Shown piece after piece: positions 33,920-45,309 of a stretch of DNA of 64,000 nt. The stretch is from positions 9,328,149-9,392,148 of the forward strand of contig OY365822.1 in NCBI GenBank assembly GCA_959347315.1, read 5' to 3'. The first letter of the stretch is position 1. The number at the start of each line of letters is the position of its first letter. The stretch is from Bimastos eiseni (Eukaryota; Annelida; Clitellata; Crassiclitellata; Lumbricidae). Made by a program: the position numbers and the translations under genes. A model generated the notes under the pieces. It saw nothing but the letters and a program-made list of their open reading frames with translations, was not told the DNA's origin and ran no database searches.

Positions 33920-34070
33920 CAACAATATTAATAATAATAATAATAATGATAATAAGTATGAGAAATTAATTGCGATTATGAATCACTATGTCGTTTTAAG
34001 TATAATTATTATTAATATTAATTATTATTATTGTTATTCTAATTGCTGCTGTTGCTGTTGTTATTACACA
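33850..34070. repeat. (AAT)n then ATT-rich tract
   Basis: About 110 bp of (AAT)n form the retrotransposon tail or target, followed by ATT/GCTGTT-rich sequence up to the SapA exon. Confidence 0.93.
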
Positions 34071-34121
34071 ATATGAAATTCATATTCTTCTACTCAAAAT
34101 ACATTTTGTCTTCTACTACAG

Positions 34122-34258
34122 CTTCTTCCGCAAGTTTTGACGTTCAGCTATGTGAGGACGGTGAGTCCTTCTGGTGTCAAAGTCTCACCAACGCCAAAAC
34201 CTGTGGAGCTGTGGACCATTGCAAGGAAGTCGTCTGGAAAGACATGCAACTTAAAGAG
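34122..34258 (+). CDS. Gene 2, SapA domain exon
   Basis: It encodes [20 protein letters not shown] followed by [12 protein letters not shown]. The Cys spacing and the WC...CGA..HC...VW signature fit SapA (the N-terminal domain of prosaposin and SP-B precursors). The acceptor is ttctactacag with phase-1 entry and the donor gtagaa. Upstream in frame, without a splice, there is an ATG at 34073 (MKFIFFYSKYIL...); that could be an unspliced signal peptide, but an upstream signal exon is as likely. Confidence 0.88.
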
Positions 34259-37200
34259 GTAGAAACTACGATTGTATCCTTTTATTTGTGGACAATAATT
34301 TTTAACTAAGTCAAATGGTTCCTACTTTTCTTAGAATCTCCGACATCAGTCGAGAGAGAACAATTTACTGCAAGTGAGAGATGTCCATACTTTCAGGAAT
34401 GGAGTTTGTCGAAAGCGTCTCCTACAGAGAAATGTCTAATGTGTCAGAGGATCTTCTCATCTCTTCAGAGGCGTCTCCAGACAGCTGACACTCAGGCAAG
34501 TCAAAGCAAATAGGCTACAGATGCGAGTAAATAACAATGAATAGGACCGAATTAGCAAATAAAAGCCATCAATCATACAACTTAAAAAACGAAAACGCAA
34601 ATAATTATAATCTAATATTTAGGAGTGTCTGAAAATGCAAAACCAGGCTATATTATAGTCATATAATAGTCATATAGATAGCCTTGTATATTATATTACG
34701 ATAGAATCCAGTGGTTTCGAACTACCATCGCTATAGATGTCTTGGAGTTTCAACATTTTTGCAGGTCAAAAATAACACAGAAAAGATATTTAACAATTTT
34801 TATTTTAAACTGCATGTTCAAAAGTTAAGAAGCCGTGAAGTATAGGTAAAATTGTATATGAGTCCTGCATGTAGTTCTTCTGCGTTGTCACCGATGCCCC
34901 GATATGTGATATGTGATGTTCCAGCGAAACGTTTAGTTTAGATGTGTTAAACGACGCAGTGACTCACTATCGCAATTAATTTCATATTAATGCAAACTAA
35001 CTTCTAGTAACTTATAGATTAGAAAACCATCGCCAGATTAAAGTAGCCATGCAGCTATAGTTAAGAAGAAACTGTTGTGACTGACGTTTTCTTTTCTCTT
35101 TCTTTTCAACAGACTTATCTTCTGAATCTACTGCATGTGAACATCTGTCCTCTGTTGACTCGTGGGAACATGGATATGGTAATCTCTCATCCATGTTTTA
35201 ATCATAGAACCAAGCATTTGTTAGGCGACTCTACAACCCTTTGAACCCAAAGACATAACTTTGTGTTGTAACGTGGACACCGCTGTGTTTAAAATTGATG
35301 GTTACGTTCAAGAGTCAGACCGTTGCACACTTCTGTCGTGGTCTCAATGTCGTCAACCTGCTAACAGCTGTAAGATGTCTTCAAATGACATTAAACTGGA
35401 GGACAAATTACTCTTGTCTGCATTCAGGGAAGGATAGGGGAGAGAAACGGGAAGGGGCAAGAAAGTTAGAGGGGAAAGGGAGGAAGAGGAGAAATGAGGG
35501 TTTGGTCACCACCACTGTGTGCGAAGAAGTTACGCACTTAGCCTACCTGTGCTGAATTGCTTCAGTTGTCTGATTGCGTGATCGTAGTTTTAACTTGTAA
35601 ATAGGCCTAATTATTGTAAATACCACTCTATGAAGAGACCACGCTATGAATCAACGCTTCACGCCTTATTTATCAGTAAATTTATCAGTAAACGAGCATC
35701 GATAGTAGACTGGAGTTCAATAGTTTATTCTGTCTTTGCATATCTATGGTTGAAGTTTTGCCTCATCCATCTTCCATCGATCGTTCGATCTTGGGTCCAA
35801 TCCTGCGATGGGTTTATCACTTTCTACAGAAGCCTGTGTAGGCCTACGGATGGCACCTTTAGATTTCATGCGACTGCTAAACGTTGTTCAATTTTGTCTG
35901 TTTAAAAGGTTCGTTTGATTATAATTACATGAGAAGTCCTCTGATTGGCCTATTGTTATTTCCGTAGACTGCTGAAGTATTAACTTTAAGGACTGCAATT
36001 TCTCCGCGACATATAATCTGCTCTCTGTGCATTTTGTTATGGCAACATGTTTGGTCATTTCTGGCGCCAGTTGTAGGCCTATTAGGCCTATTAGTCTCTC
36101 CCACTGATCAAATACGCTGCACTAATTCAATAATTTCACTTCTCTATATGCCTCTACTCTATTTGGAGTTTAATGCTTGCCTGTTATAGAATAAAAAACG
36201 TGAAAGAGCTTTCGAATGCAGGCGACGGTCTCATTTCTTCAATGGTAGTTTCCAGAGGTGTAACAAGGTTTTGAAAAGTGGGGGAGGGGCATAATTTCAC
36301 AATTTTTTTGCCCCCCTTTTTTAATTTTGCCTCCTCCAGAAATTTGAAAAATGGGGGCACAAATTATCTTAACAGAAGTCATCTTAAAAAGCCATTGGAG
36401 AAACATAAAAAGAACCGATTTGGGGAGCACATGAGGGCACTGAGCACTAAAACTGGGGGTGCTTTGCCCCAGTTTTGAAACTGGGGGCCGGTGCCCCTCT
36501 GCCCCGCTTGTTACACCTCTGGTAGTTTCAATGTATTTCGATGTTACTCATTTAAAATAATCTCCTTATGATTTAATATGTTTGTTTTTCAGTGCTTTCG
36601 CGCTATGGGACCAACTCTGCCGTTGATTCTGAAGATATCTTTCAAATTTCTGGTGAGAATTCTCATGTTCTAAGATAGCATGAGTCGTAATCAGTGCTTG
36701 AAGTGGGACAGTATGAATGTTTCATTTTAATTGTATTTACGACCGTTTATATAGCGCCGTTGTTAGCAAGCTACTTCTAGAGTGCTTGAAACGGTATGCC
36801 ATACTGGCACCTCTCCTGGCCGACTGCCGCATACCGGTGCTTTTCCAGTCCATAGAGCAGGAGAGGGGGGATGGTTCTTGTTATCCTAACGGCACCTCTT
36901 TTTTCCACTACAGGCCCTAGTCGTAGTCAAGATAAGTTCATTAAAGCTGCTAGGAGCAATTCACTGTTGGACCTCTTATTCCCAAAACATTCGGGTCGTT
37001 ATTCCAGAACCTTATGAGAGTTCAGCACTTAATCATGTTGACATCTAAGATTTTATCGAGTGTGTATTGTTGAGCTATATGAGTAACTGAGGCGTTTCCT
37101 GATAGTGCCAGCCCAAAGCCGGGACAAAGCTTGAGGGCGATCTTAGGTTCCATCTTTATTTGAAACGGTGTGGATAAAAGTAACTGCTCATACATGTACC

Positions 37201-40200
37201 TGGTTTCTTCAAATGGTGATAAATATTCAATCATTCATTCATTCATTCATTCATTCATTCAATCTGAGCATTTATGTGGTTTATATCCTGTCATGATATC
37301 ATATAAACGTATTGTATCAAAAAATGATATGACTGCATATAACACAGTCACTAACACTGACATCTAAGAAAAACCTCTTCCGTTATAGGATCATAAGATG
37401 ATTTGCCAGCGACTTACATTGTGTGCATTGACAACGGACGACCTCCTCGATCAGCCAGACATCAATAGGAACATTCTCCATTCACCACCAAATGAGGTAA
37501 CATTCAATGTGCTTCTTAAGTGTAACGGCAGAATTTCGCTTATTAGTCTATAAATCCGCCAACTGTGGTATCAGACGTATCATTATAGTGCTTGCCATTG
37601 CTGCATGGAAATAATTTTCATGCTTTCTTTCTTGTTGCTAATAAATTATCATTAACAGGACTGTGGTTATTATTATCAGTATTTTTGGGGCTGCCTATTT
37701 TTACTATGCTAATACGGGACATCCACTCGAAATGTCATTATTTATTTATTTACTCTGAAATTCGATATCGCCTTCATCCAACATTTTTTGCTCAGAAGTG
37801 ACATGCCTCGACAGTTGTACGGCAGAGCAATTGTGTGCAAAGGACTTGCTCAAGGTCTATACACAGTGACTGACACCTAGTACGAGGGTCGAACCCGCTC
37901 ACCCTGCGCATAGTGCGCTCTGACCAATCGGCCACCGGGCCACACATTAGTGCTCCTTAGCAATTTACTCTGTCTCCACATCACTGTACGTAATGAATGT
38001 TGCGTTGGTTTAATGAGGCCTTTCGAATACAGCTGTCTAAAGTCTAATCAACAAAAGATAAGTGACATAATTATGTATACGTATATATATCATATCTATC
38101 TATATATATACTGCTTAGACCCGCTGCCGCTATTGCTTCCAATACCGCTACTATCACCACTATTCAATAGTTTATGAAGCGCAAGACAGTTTAACTAAAC
38201 CTCAAACGCAGTTGCTAAATAGACAGCAACCTAGGGTGAAGAATGATTGAACCAAGGTGAGGTAAGGTTTACTGGAGCGAAACAATGGATCATTGTTCAA
38301 ACCATATGTGAACCATATAATCTTCATCTATTAATTTATCATAAACACTAAATTTTTTGGATTTCGTCGTAACCAGGATGGTCATTGCTGAACACCAAAT
38401 TTAAAATCTATTATAGATAATTCTATAGTACATTGCAGAATGATTCTAAATTGGTTAGATTAAATAAATTCAAAATGTCTTTGTAGGCGAATGACTCGAG
38501 GGACTGTGCTATCTGCAAAAATGTGCTTTCCTTCATAACGACGAAAATACTCGCAAATATGACGGTAGGTGTTCTGTAGACCTCACGTTCCTCGTAGAAC
38601 TCGATATAGAAGTCGTTTGTTAAAATTGTTTTCAAACAAAAAGTTAATCTATGCGTTTGTGTTACATCAAGTCCTCATTTTGTCGCGCCATTCCCTTGGA
38701 GCCCGAGCAACGTCTCTCTCTCTCTCTCTCTCTCTCTCTGCACCCTCTAGCTACTCCTCTTAAGGGTATAGCTTTAGAATTGGCAAGCGGAAGAGGAGTC
38801 AGCAGGATAGGATTTGTGAAGTGCTTTCAGCTTTGAGTGAGAAAAACTTGTGGAGCGGTAGAAACAGAAGAGGCATTGGTGAGTTCGTAGAATGGATCAG
38901 CTGTTTGGCGTCATTTTGATGGAGTTTATTCATACACAGGGACCTAGGCTATGTTACATTCACCGACGTATGCAAACACAATGACACCAGAGTTGTCCAC
39001 TGGTCAGGTCGACCCGTGGATCGGGTCGGGTCAGGAATATTTGTACATTTCGCGGGTCGGGTCCGGATCCTGGTGGGTCGGTTTGGGTCGGGTCTCAAAC
39101 CCGGACTCATTTCGACCCAGCATTTTTTTAGAAGAGCTTGATTTTTCAACTCTGGGCTTTTGCAATGATTCGTTGCAGTTTACATCTTCGAATCTGTGCA
39201 TGCGTTCATTGGCAAGAGAGCCTAGGCGCACATGATTGAGGGAGGAAAGACAAACCCCAAGGCTATCGCAAACAGATTGAACGACAGACAAAGGCGATTG
39301 ACTTATAAGACAAAGAATTGAGCACTGAAAGGTTAAACCACTGAGTTGCATAAAGTTGTAAAAGGTTAATTTGAGTTAACCAAGCAAGCGAACCAAGCAG
39401 GTGATTCTAGAAGAACTGTCAAAGGGCAGCTAATTGATGCGAGACGAGGATATGCATAAATACAATTAATTTATATATATATATTTGTAATGTATATACA
39501 TAAAATTATAGGCCTACATTTATGTATATTTAGAGAAAGAGAGAGAGATAGGCCTATATATGTAGAAAAATAGCGACAATGACAGAGTTTGACATAAATG
39601 TACGCTGTTGTCATTTAAGTGCCCATAATTATAATTTATGGCCTCGACCTACCTAATTTTTCATGTGGGTTTAATGCATGATATCCTTCACCACCGCTCA
39701 CCCGGTTGAATAGACGTCAAGCCTTTTAGGGTCCGAGATTAAGATCTGTTAAGCAAGCCACCATCGGAATGTGAACCGTGGTCCACATAAGAACCTGTTA
39801 TTGATCAGTTAGTCTCAGCTAACTTGAATATGGCGAAGTAATTAGAGCGAAAACTTAAGGCGACACCGGATTTGTCCTTCAAGCTGTCGTGTGTAATAGT
39901 TTCGCATTAGTTTAATAATTTATGAGAGAGAAAAAAATGAAAGGTGTGAGTTAACTACGGGGGGACGTATCCGGAATATCCGGAATTCTTTTATATGAAT
40001 TTATGGAAAAGGTAAGTTTAGGCATCTTCACTTGTACGTTTATAATTATGAGCTTATAATATCCTTATTATCATACTCTCTATATAGCGTTTTTTTTCGA
40101 CATTAAAATTTGACGCAAGATAATATTAGTAAAATTGACACAAAAGGTTGGTAGGGTCGCATTGGTTGGTTACACACTTCATGGGTCGGGTCGGGTCAGG

Positions 40201-42089
40201 TAAGACATTTGGCTTCATAAGTCTGGTCGGGTCCATTTTGGATGGGTCGGGTTCTCTGAATGACACACGACACTAAAGCTATAAGAGTTAGTGCCCTTGC
40301 TGTTAAAGATTTCGTTACGAGTAGGAAGTTAGCCCCAGTCCCAGTTATACATTGAAGTAAATTTTTGATAAAAAAAGACAAATTTATAGCAGAAGAAATA
40401 GATTCAATTGGCAAATTATTTGCATAGACAGAAGCAACGCAATAACAATCAGCGTGATTGGAAAACATGTTGCAGGATGTTGTTGAAAAAGTCATACTTA
40501 CCGACATCTGCGAATATATTCATCCGTTCCATTTGCTCGTAAGTCCGTGTTTCCGTCTGTTTCTAATAATAAATCTGTTATTGGGGATCCCTCCATTTAT
40601 GTAGCGCTGCTACAGACTGGGACAAGAATAGATTCATCCGATGAAGGCGTTCCTGTCTTTACTAAGAAGTGTTTTTGCTCTTAGGGTATAGGCCTATATT
40701 ATATATTATATGCTTATTCCTACATTGACTGTACATGTAAGTGTGCACGTGTGTGTCTGTGTGTATGTTCTTTCCGGTTGTGGGTGTTGTGAATAAAACG
40801 CAGTAGATACATACATACATATATATACATATATATACATATATATACATATATATACATATATATACATATATATACATATATATACATATATATACAT
40901 ATATATACATATATATACATATATATACATATATATACATATATATACATATATATACATATATATACATATATATACATATATATACATATATATACAT
41001 ATATATACATATATATACATATATATACATATATATACATATATATACATATATATACATATATATACATATATATACATATATATACATATATATACAT
41101 ATATATACATATATATATATACATATATACATATATATACATTATATATATATACATATATATACATATATATACATATATATATATACATAATATATAT
41201 ACATATATTTACATATATATGTACATATATATCTATAGATATGTTTATATATATTTATATTTATATATATATTCATAGATAAACAATGATGTGATTTGAT
41301 TGGATCCGGAGTTTAACGACAGCTTTTGGCAACAAAGAACATTGCCGTCCACAGAAATTTTCTTGTCATATTACAGCACTCCAGGACTAGTTTATAAATC
41401 CCATGTTCCCAATGTTCGCGTTCCTCGTCACGTATTTATCATCTAACACTCGAAATAATTCTGCATTCGTGCTTCGTGTTACTTTACCCGGATTCCCGGA
41501 ACCTAACTCCACCAAGTCTGGATCACGAAGGAGGGAGACGTTACTAATCGTTATTATTACATGGTGTCGTTAAGCTGTAAACAGTGCTTACAAGGAACCT
41601 CACATTTTTCAACCGGTCTCGATTATTCACTTGTGTTTCAATGCCGGTGCCTGAGATTGTTCGCATTACAGTGCAGAAGCAGTTTCAGTTAAACCACGCT
41701 GTGTGATGGCGAAGATCATTAGCGTCGCCCTCCTCCTGTATCTGGGTCCTGGACTGGCTTAAATGTTAAGAACTTGAATATTATTCTGCATTTACTAACA
41801 GGGTCTAATGTTGTTGTTGTTGTTGTCGTTAAGTGCAAGGGATTCGCTAAATTGATGGCTCCACGCATCGTCGAATGCCTCAACCATATGCTGGTCAGTG
41901 TGTCATTACGGCAATTACGTACGGCTATGATCATCTTTAAAAGAGTGTGGTGACATTTATATAGACCTGGAGCCCACACATAGGAGACAGTAACCAATCG
42001 GCTTCAGCGCTCGCATTAATACGTTCAAACAAAAAAACATACACATACATACATACATACACACATACATACACACATACATACATACA

Positions 42090-42123
<34 letters not shown>

Positions 42124-44100
42124 CATACATACATACATACATACATTCATACATTCATACATTCATACATGCATACATACATAAATACATACATACATAC
42201 ATACATACATAAATACATACATAAATACATACATACATACATACATACATACATACATACATTCATACATGCATACATACATACATACATACATACAAAC
42301 ATACATTCATACATGCATACATACATACATACATATATTCATACATTCATACATGCATACATACATACATACATACATACATAAATACATACATATATAT
42401 ACATACATACATACATACATATATACATACATACATACATACCCACATACATACATACATAAATACATAAATACGTACGTATATACATACGCGTGGGATA
42501 TATGCATGCATGCATACATACCCACGCGTGCACCTCCCAATAAACCAATCGATGCAAGCGTGCGAAATGTATCAATATGTATGCGTTGCATGTTCCGAAG
42601 AAAATTTAGAAACGGTGTCAAGATTAGTATAATTTTATGTCCTATCCCACAGACGTTTGGAAGCTGCTAATCAACAGAATCAATATTATCGTGTTCTGTA
42701 GTGAAGTCTTCTAATCCTTGGCTCCTAAGTTATTTTAAAGAGATTTCGTAAGTCTGAATAAAATAAAAGTGTCTAGAAATTTAATACTTGCATCTCATAT
42801 CGATGCAAGACGAGGCATGCCTCGTCTTGTGAATTAAGACGAGTCACTCGCCTCGTCTTGCCTTAATGAGGCTATGCGGACCTGAACATAGTTACATTGT
42901 AAAGCAATTAATATCTCAATTTGGTTCATAATTTGAATCTTCAGCGGTCTTTTGATTTATCCAAGTTATTTTCGGTTCAACTTCAAGTGAACTCAGTCTT
43001 TAAATTAATTTGTGATTATTGATTGATAAATAAAGTGATTTCTTTTCCTGTTCATCACATCTCGCCTTTAGAACCGTGTGAACGTTTGTTACGAACTTCG
43101 AGTTTGCAACAAATCCAACACATTATCCCTGTCGATGCATCAGCAATTTCAGCAGCTGCTGGTTGCTGAGCAATCGAAAGAAGAAAAAACCGTTTGCCAA
43201 CTCTGCCTTCAAGTCTTCCAAACGACCATCAAAAGCGAAGCAGTCAATAAGACTAAGGTATAACAACATACAGCCTAACGAAGCATAACAACGAATAACA
43301 AGGTACAACAAGGTATAGCAAGGTACAACAAGGTTTAGCAAGGTACAATAAGGTACAGTAAGATACAACAAGGTATAGCAAGATACAACAAGGTATAGCA
43401 AGGTACAATAAGGTATAGCAAGGTACAACAAAGTATAGCAAGGTACAATAAGGTATAGCAAGGTACAACAAGGTATAGCAAGGTACAATAAGGTATAGCA
43501 AGGTACAATAAGGTATAGCAAGGTACAACAAGGTATAACAAGATACAACGAGGTATAAACACGGTTTAAGCGCTGATTGACTGTTTGGAATTCTTAATTG
43601 GTCATCTCTGTATGGCGCTCATTACTCATTGGTCAGTAAGACCTGACATCTTTGGTCCACAACGCTACCACGTAGGCCGCTTAGGGATCTATTATTCGAC
43701 GATGATTGGTACCTGCCACTGCTCAGTAACTGCCCGGTCACTGCCCTGAGAGACGCCCTTATAATATGGAGGAAGAGAGACTGCCTTAAGGGTAATAGAT
43801 GCATCACATGCATGGTAGAAGAGAGAGGCGGCATCTGAAAGTTAACAGTGCAGCCATAATTATTATTGTTCTGTGCGTTGTTCTCTCTGAGTGCAGGCGA
43901 ACTTCTTGAATGCGATGCGAATGCTTTGTGACTCCCCTTCGCTGTCTCATGTGAGTCGGTGCCACAGAATGGTTGCTGCAGTCGGTCGATCGATTCTTCA
44001 GAATCTATCTCAGCGATGGAATCCAACAGGTGCTTGTGCTATACTTGGCTTATGCGACGACGGACCCTCAGACGTCGACGCCATCCATAACAGTACGTAA
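34122..44100 (+). CDS. Prosaposin-like gene 2: SapA plus three saposin-B domains
   Basis: Exons are 34122-34258, 34397-34495, 35113-35178, 36593-36652, 37389-37496, 38487-38564, 40476-40538, 41834-41893, 43072-43257 and 43897-44100 (TAA). Joined, they give about 353 residues in one frame, all junctions phase 0 after the first exon. The product opens with a SapA domain, the hallmark of prosaposin-type precursors, then has three six-cysteine saposin-B domains. It is expected to be a secreted or lysosomal precursor cut into small lipid-binding proteins. The signal peptide exon was not identified. At the end, the last exon may stop at TAA 44098-44100 or splice from 44092 (A then gtacgt, phase 1), exactly where gene 1 has a phase-1 donor. 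Confidence 0.85.
34397..37496 (+). CDS. Gene 2, saposin-B domain 1 (4 exons, one GC donor)
   Basis: Exons 34397-34495 ([18 protein letters not shown]), 35113-35178 ([18 protein letters not shown]), 36593-36652 ([20 protein letters not shown]) and 37389-37496 ([18 protein letters not shown]). All six Cys are present. The first exon ends CTCAG then gcaagt, a GC donor. The second and third exon types have sizes close to gene 1 (66 and 60 nt). Confidence 0.87.
36253..36521. mobile_element. hAT-type MITE with perfect TSD
   Basis: Inverted termini CAGAGGTGTAACAAG / CTTGTTACACCTCTG are perfect for 15 bp and are flanked by an 8-bp direct repeat GTAGTTTC at 36245-36252 and 36522-36529. Element length is 269 bp, G-rich inside, with no transposase. 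It lies in an intron of saposin gene 2. Confidence 0.93.
37738..37947 (-). mobile_element. tRNA-derived SINE, copy 3
   Basis: The reverse complement starts ATGTGTGGCCCGGTGGCCGA with B box GAGCGGGTTCGACCCTCG. The body is slightly shorter than in the other copies. Confidence 0.8.
38487..43173 (+). CDS. Gene 2, saposin-B domain 2
   Basis: Exons 38487-38564 ([18 protein letters not shown]), 40476-40538 ([18 protein letters not shown]), 41834-41893 ([20 protein letters not shown]) and the first part of 43072-43257 ([16 protein letters not shown]). An extra Cys occurs in the third exon (VECLN). The last exon runs on into domain 3, as in domains 4-5 of gene 1. Confidence 0.85.
38990..40262. repeat. 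GGGTCGGGTC-rich blocks flanking AT-rich DNA
   Basis: Two blocks (38995-39120 and 40148-40252) share CGGGTCGGGTCAGG and GGGTCCGG/GGGTCC motifs. They may be the ends of a DNA element or two copies of a small repeat; the termini do not pair cleanly. Confidence 0.35.
40808..41275. repeat. (ACATATATAT)n 10-bp array
   Basis: About 30 perfect 10-bp units to about 41110, then degenerate AT dinucleotides. The 10-bp period matches one helical turn. The Tyr/Ile/Met frames are artefacts. Confidence 0.95.
41683..41760 (+). repeat. Dispersed repeat family B, copy 3
   Basis: It contains GAAGATCATTAGCGTCGCCC and CTGGGTCCTGGACTGGC and lies in an intron of saposin gene 2, about 75 nt before the exon at 41834. 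Confidence 0.7.
42030..42490. repeat. (ATAC)n microsatellite
   Basis: A long CATA array with ATGC and ATTC interruptions in the intron between exons 41834-41893 and 43072-43257. Confidence 0.95.
43174..44100 (+). CDS. Gene 2, saposin-B domain 3 (fused exons) and C terminus
   Basis: The end of exon 43072-43257 gives [18 protein letters not shown]. Exon 43897-44100 carries the remaining four Cys ([32 protein letters not shown]) and then stops. The fusion pattern copies that of gene 1 domain 5. Confidence 0.85.
43255..43556. repeat. 10-bp array (AAGGTAYARC)n grown from a splice donor
   Basis: The exon ends ACTAAG and the intron starts gtataacaac; that junction, AAGGTATAAC, is the first unit of about 29 copies alternating AAGGTACAAC and AAGGTATAGC. 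Every unit keeps an AAG|GTA donor-like core. Confidence 0.9.
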
Positions 44101-44199
44101 TCAACATTTTGCAATCAGCATTCTTTAAATGACGCTATATATAAACGTGCATTTAAGATTACGATTTGTAATGTAGTGTATCTATCGATCAGTTGCGAC

Positions 44200-44380
44200 G
44201 GATCATTATGATCTATCTATTGGATCATTATGATCGATCTATTGGATCATTGTGATCGATCTATCGTATCAGCATGATCTTTATATCGGATCATTTTGAT
44301 CGATATATAGGATCATAATGATCGAAATATCGGATCACTATGATCCATATTTCGGATCAATATGATCGGTATATCGAAGA
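44200..44380. repeat. 22-bp array of GATCNNNNNGATC palindromes, about 8 copies
   Basis: The unit is close to GGATCATTATGATCGATCTATT. Each keeps a palindromic core such as GATCATTATGATC although the spacer bases vary. Confidence 0.85.
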
Positions 44381-44766
44381 GCTTTGATTGATTGATTATT
44401 GTTTGAAATGTCTGCATAACATAATGACATGTTGACAATGATGTTGTATTGATTTATATTGCGCTTTTGTTGTTTGATGTATTATCATGTAAGTAGTAAT
44501 AATTGTGTCGACCCACTATGTGTACATGCATATGTTTGATGTTCTGGATTTGGTTGCAATAAAACAGTTTCTTTCGGTCGTTCGTTCATTAAACAATTGC
44601 ACGCATGTATGTAATTGTGGAAGCTGTTGCTTCGGATCGATTAACTTGCAGCTTGGATTTTCAAGGGGCAAAAAATTGAAACATTGACCATCGCGCTGGT
44701 TCTGGCCATACCCCATTCACTTCTGCAAATTGGTCTTTTGCTACATACACCCATATATAACTTAAT

Positions 44767-45060
44767 ATGATCTTCTACCTATCACTCAAGGCTAAAGAGA
44801 CTTTTAATCCTACAGAACAGAGTCATTCGACTAGTTGCCGACCGAACTCGTTACCCGTCCACGGACTACATAAATACTTGCACATACTAAACATCCATCA
44901 AATCAACTCATTTCAAATGGGCGAGTTCATGTACAAGTATTCAAGAAATCTCTTACCGCTAGTATTTAAAAACTACTTCATTTCGGTGTCTCAAATGGGT
45001 ATACCTTTTCCTAGTATTCTTTATCATGCTACTTTTTATAATTGAACTCTGTAATAGTAT
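44767..45060 (+). pseudogene. 3' fragment of a CR1/jockey-like retrotransposon
   Basis: In two shifting frames it gives LQNRVIRLVADRTRYPSTDY and LHILNIHQINSFQMGEFMYK, the typical C-terminal tail after the RT of these elements, then a short 3' UTR. It is 5'-truncated and broken. Confidence 0.7.
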
Positions 45061-45288
45061 GTTGCTTGTCTGAAAGGATTAATAAAAACGATGGTTATGG
45101 TTATATATTCATTCATTCATTCATTCTGAGCCTTTACGTAGCGCCCCATTAAGAAACCTACTCAGGAGCGCATTTGAAACATGAACGGCAATTTGTTACT
45201 GGGACGTCACTCGTTAATGTCGTCAATCTCCACAGCGTGTTTTTTTGGAATCAGCTGCTACCGGTGAATATTGGTTTTGTAATTTCAG

Positions 45289-45309
45289 ATGGAGGAATAC
45301 TGTGACTGA
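45289..45309 (+). pseudogene. Possible relic of a terminal saposin exon
   Basis: After ttttgtaatttcag the text reads ATGGAGGAATACTGTGACTGA, i.e. MEEYCD and stop. It parallels the terminal exon of gene 1 (RMGICDD and stop) in length, Cys position and phase. The exons that would precede it were not found between 44100 and 45288, where a non-LTR fragment is inserted. It may be chance. Confidence 0.35.

Noticed and set aside
34043..34120. Poly-Leu signal peptide fused directly to the SapA exon
   Set aside because: The Leu run comes from a CTG/TTG-rich repeat and a good acceptor sits at 34121; a start at 34073 remains possible, but I did not adopt it.
39031..39351. 106-residue minus-strand ORF
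   Set aside because: It covers a GGGTC-rich repeat block with no conserved motif or splice support.
40662..41191. Tyr/Ile/Met-repeat ORFs up to 161 residues
   Set aside because: They come from the 10-bp ACATATATAT array.
43255..43562. Leu/Tyr/Cys-rich minus-strand ORFs up to 141 residues
   Set aside because: They are shadow frames of the 10-bp donor-derived array; the real exon is on the plus strand.
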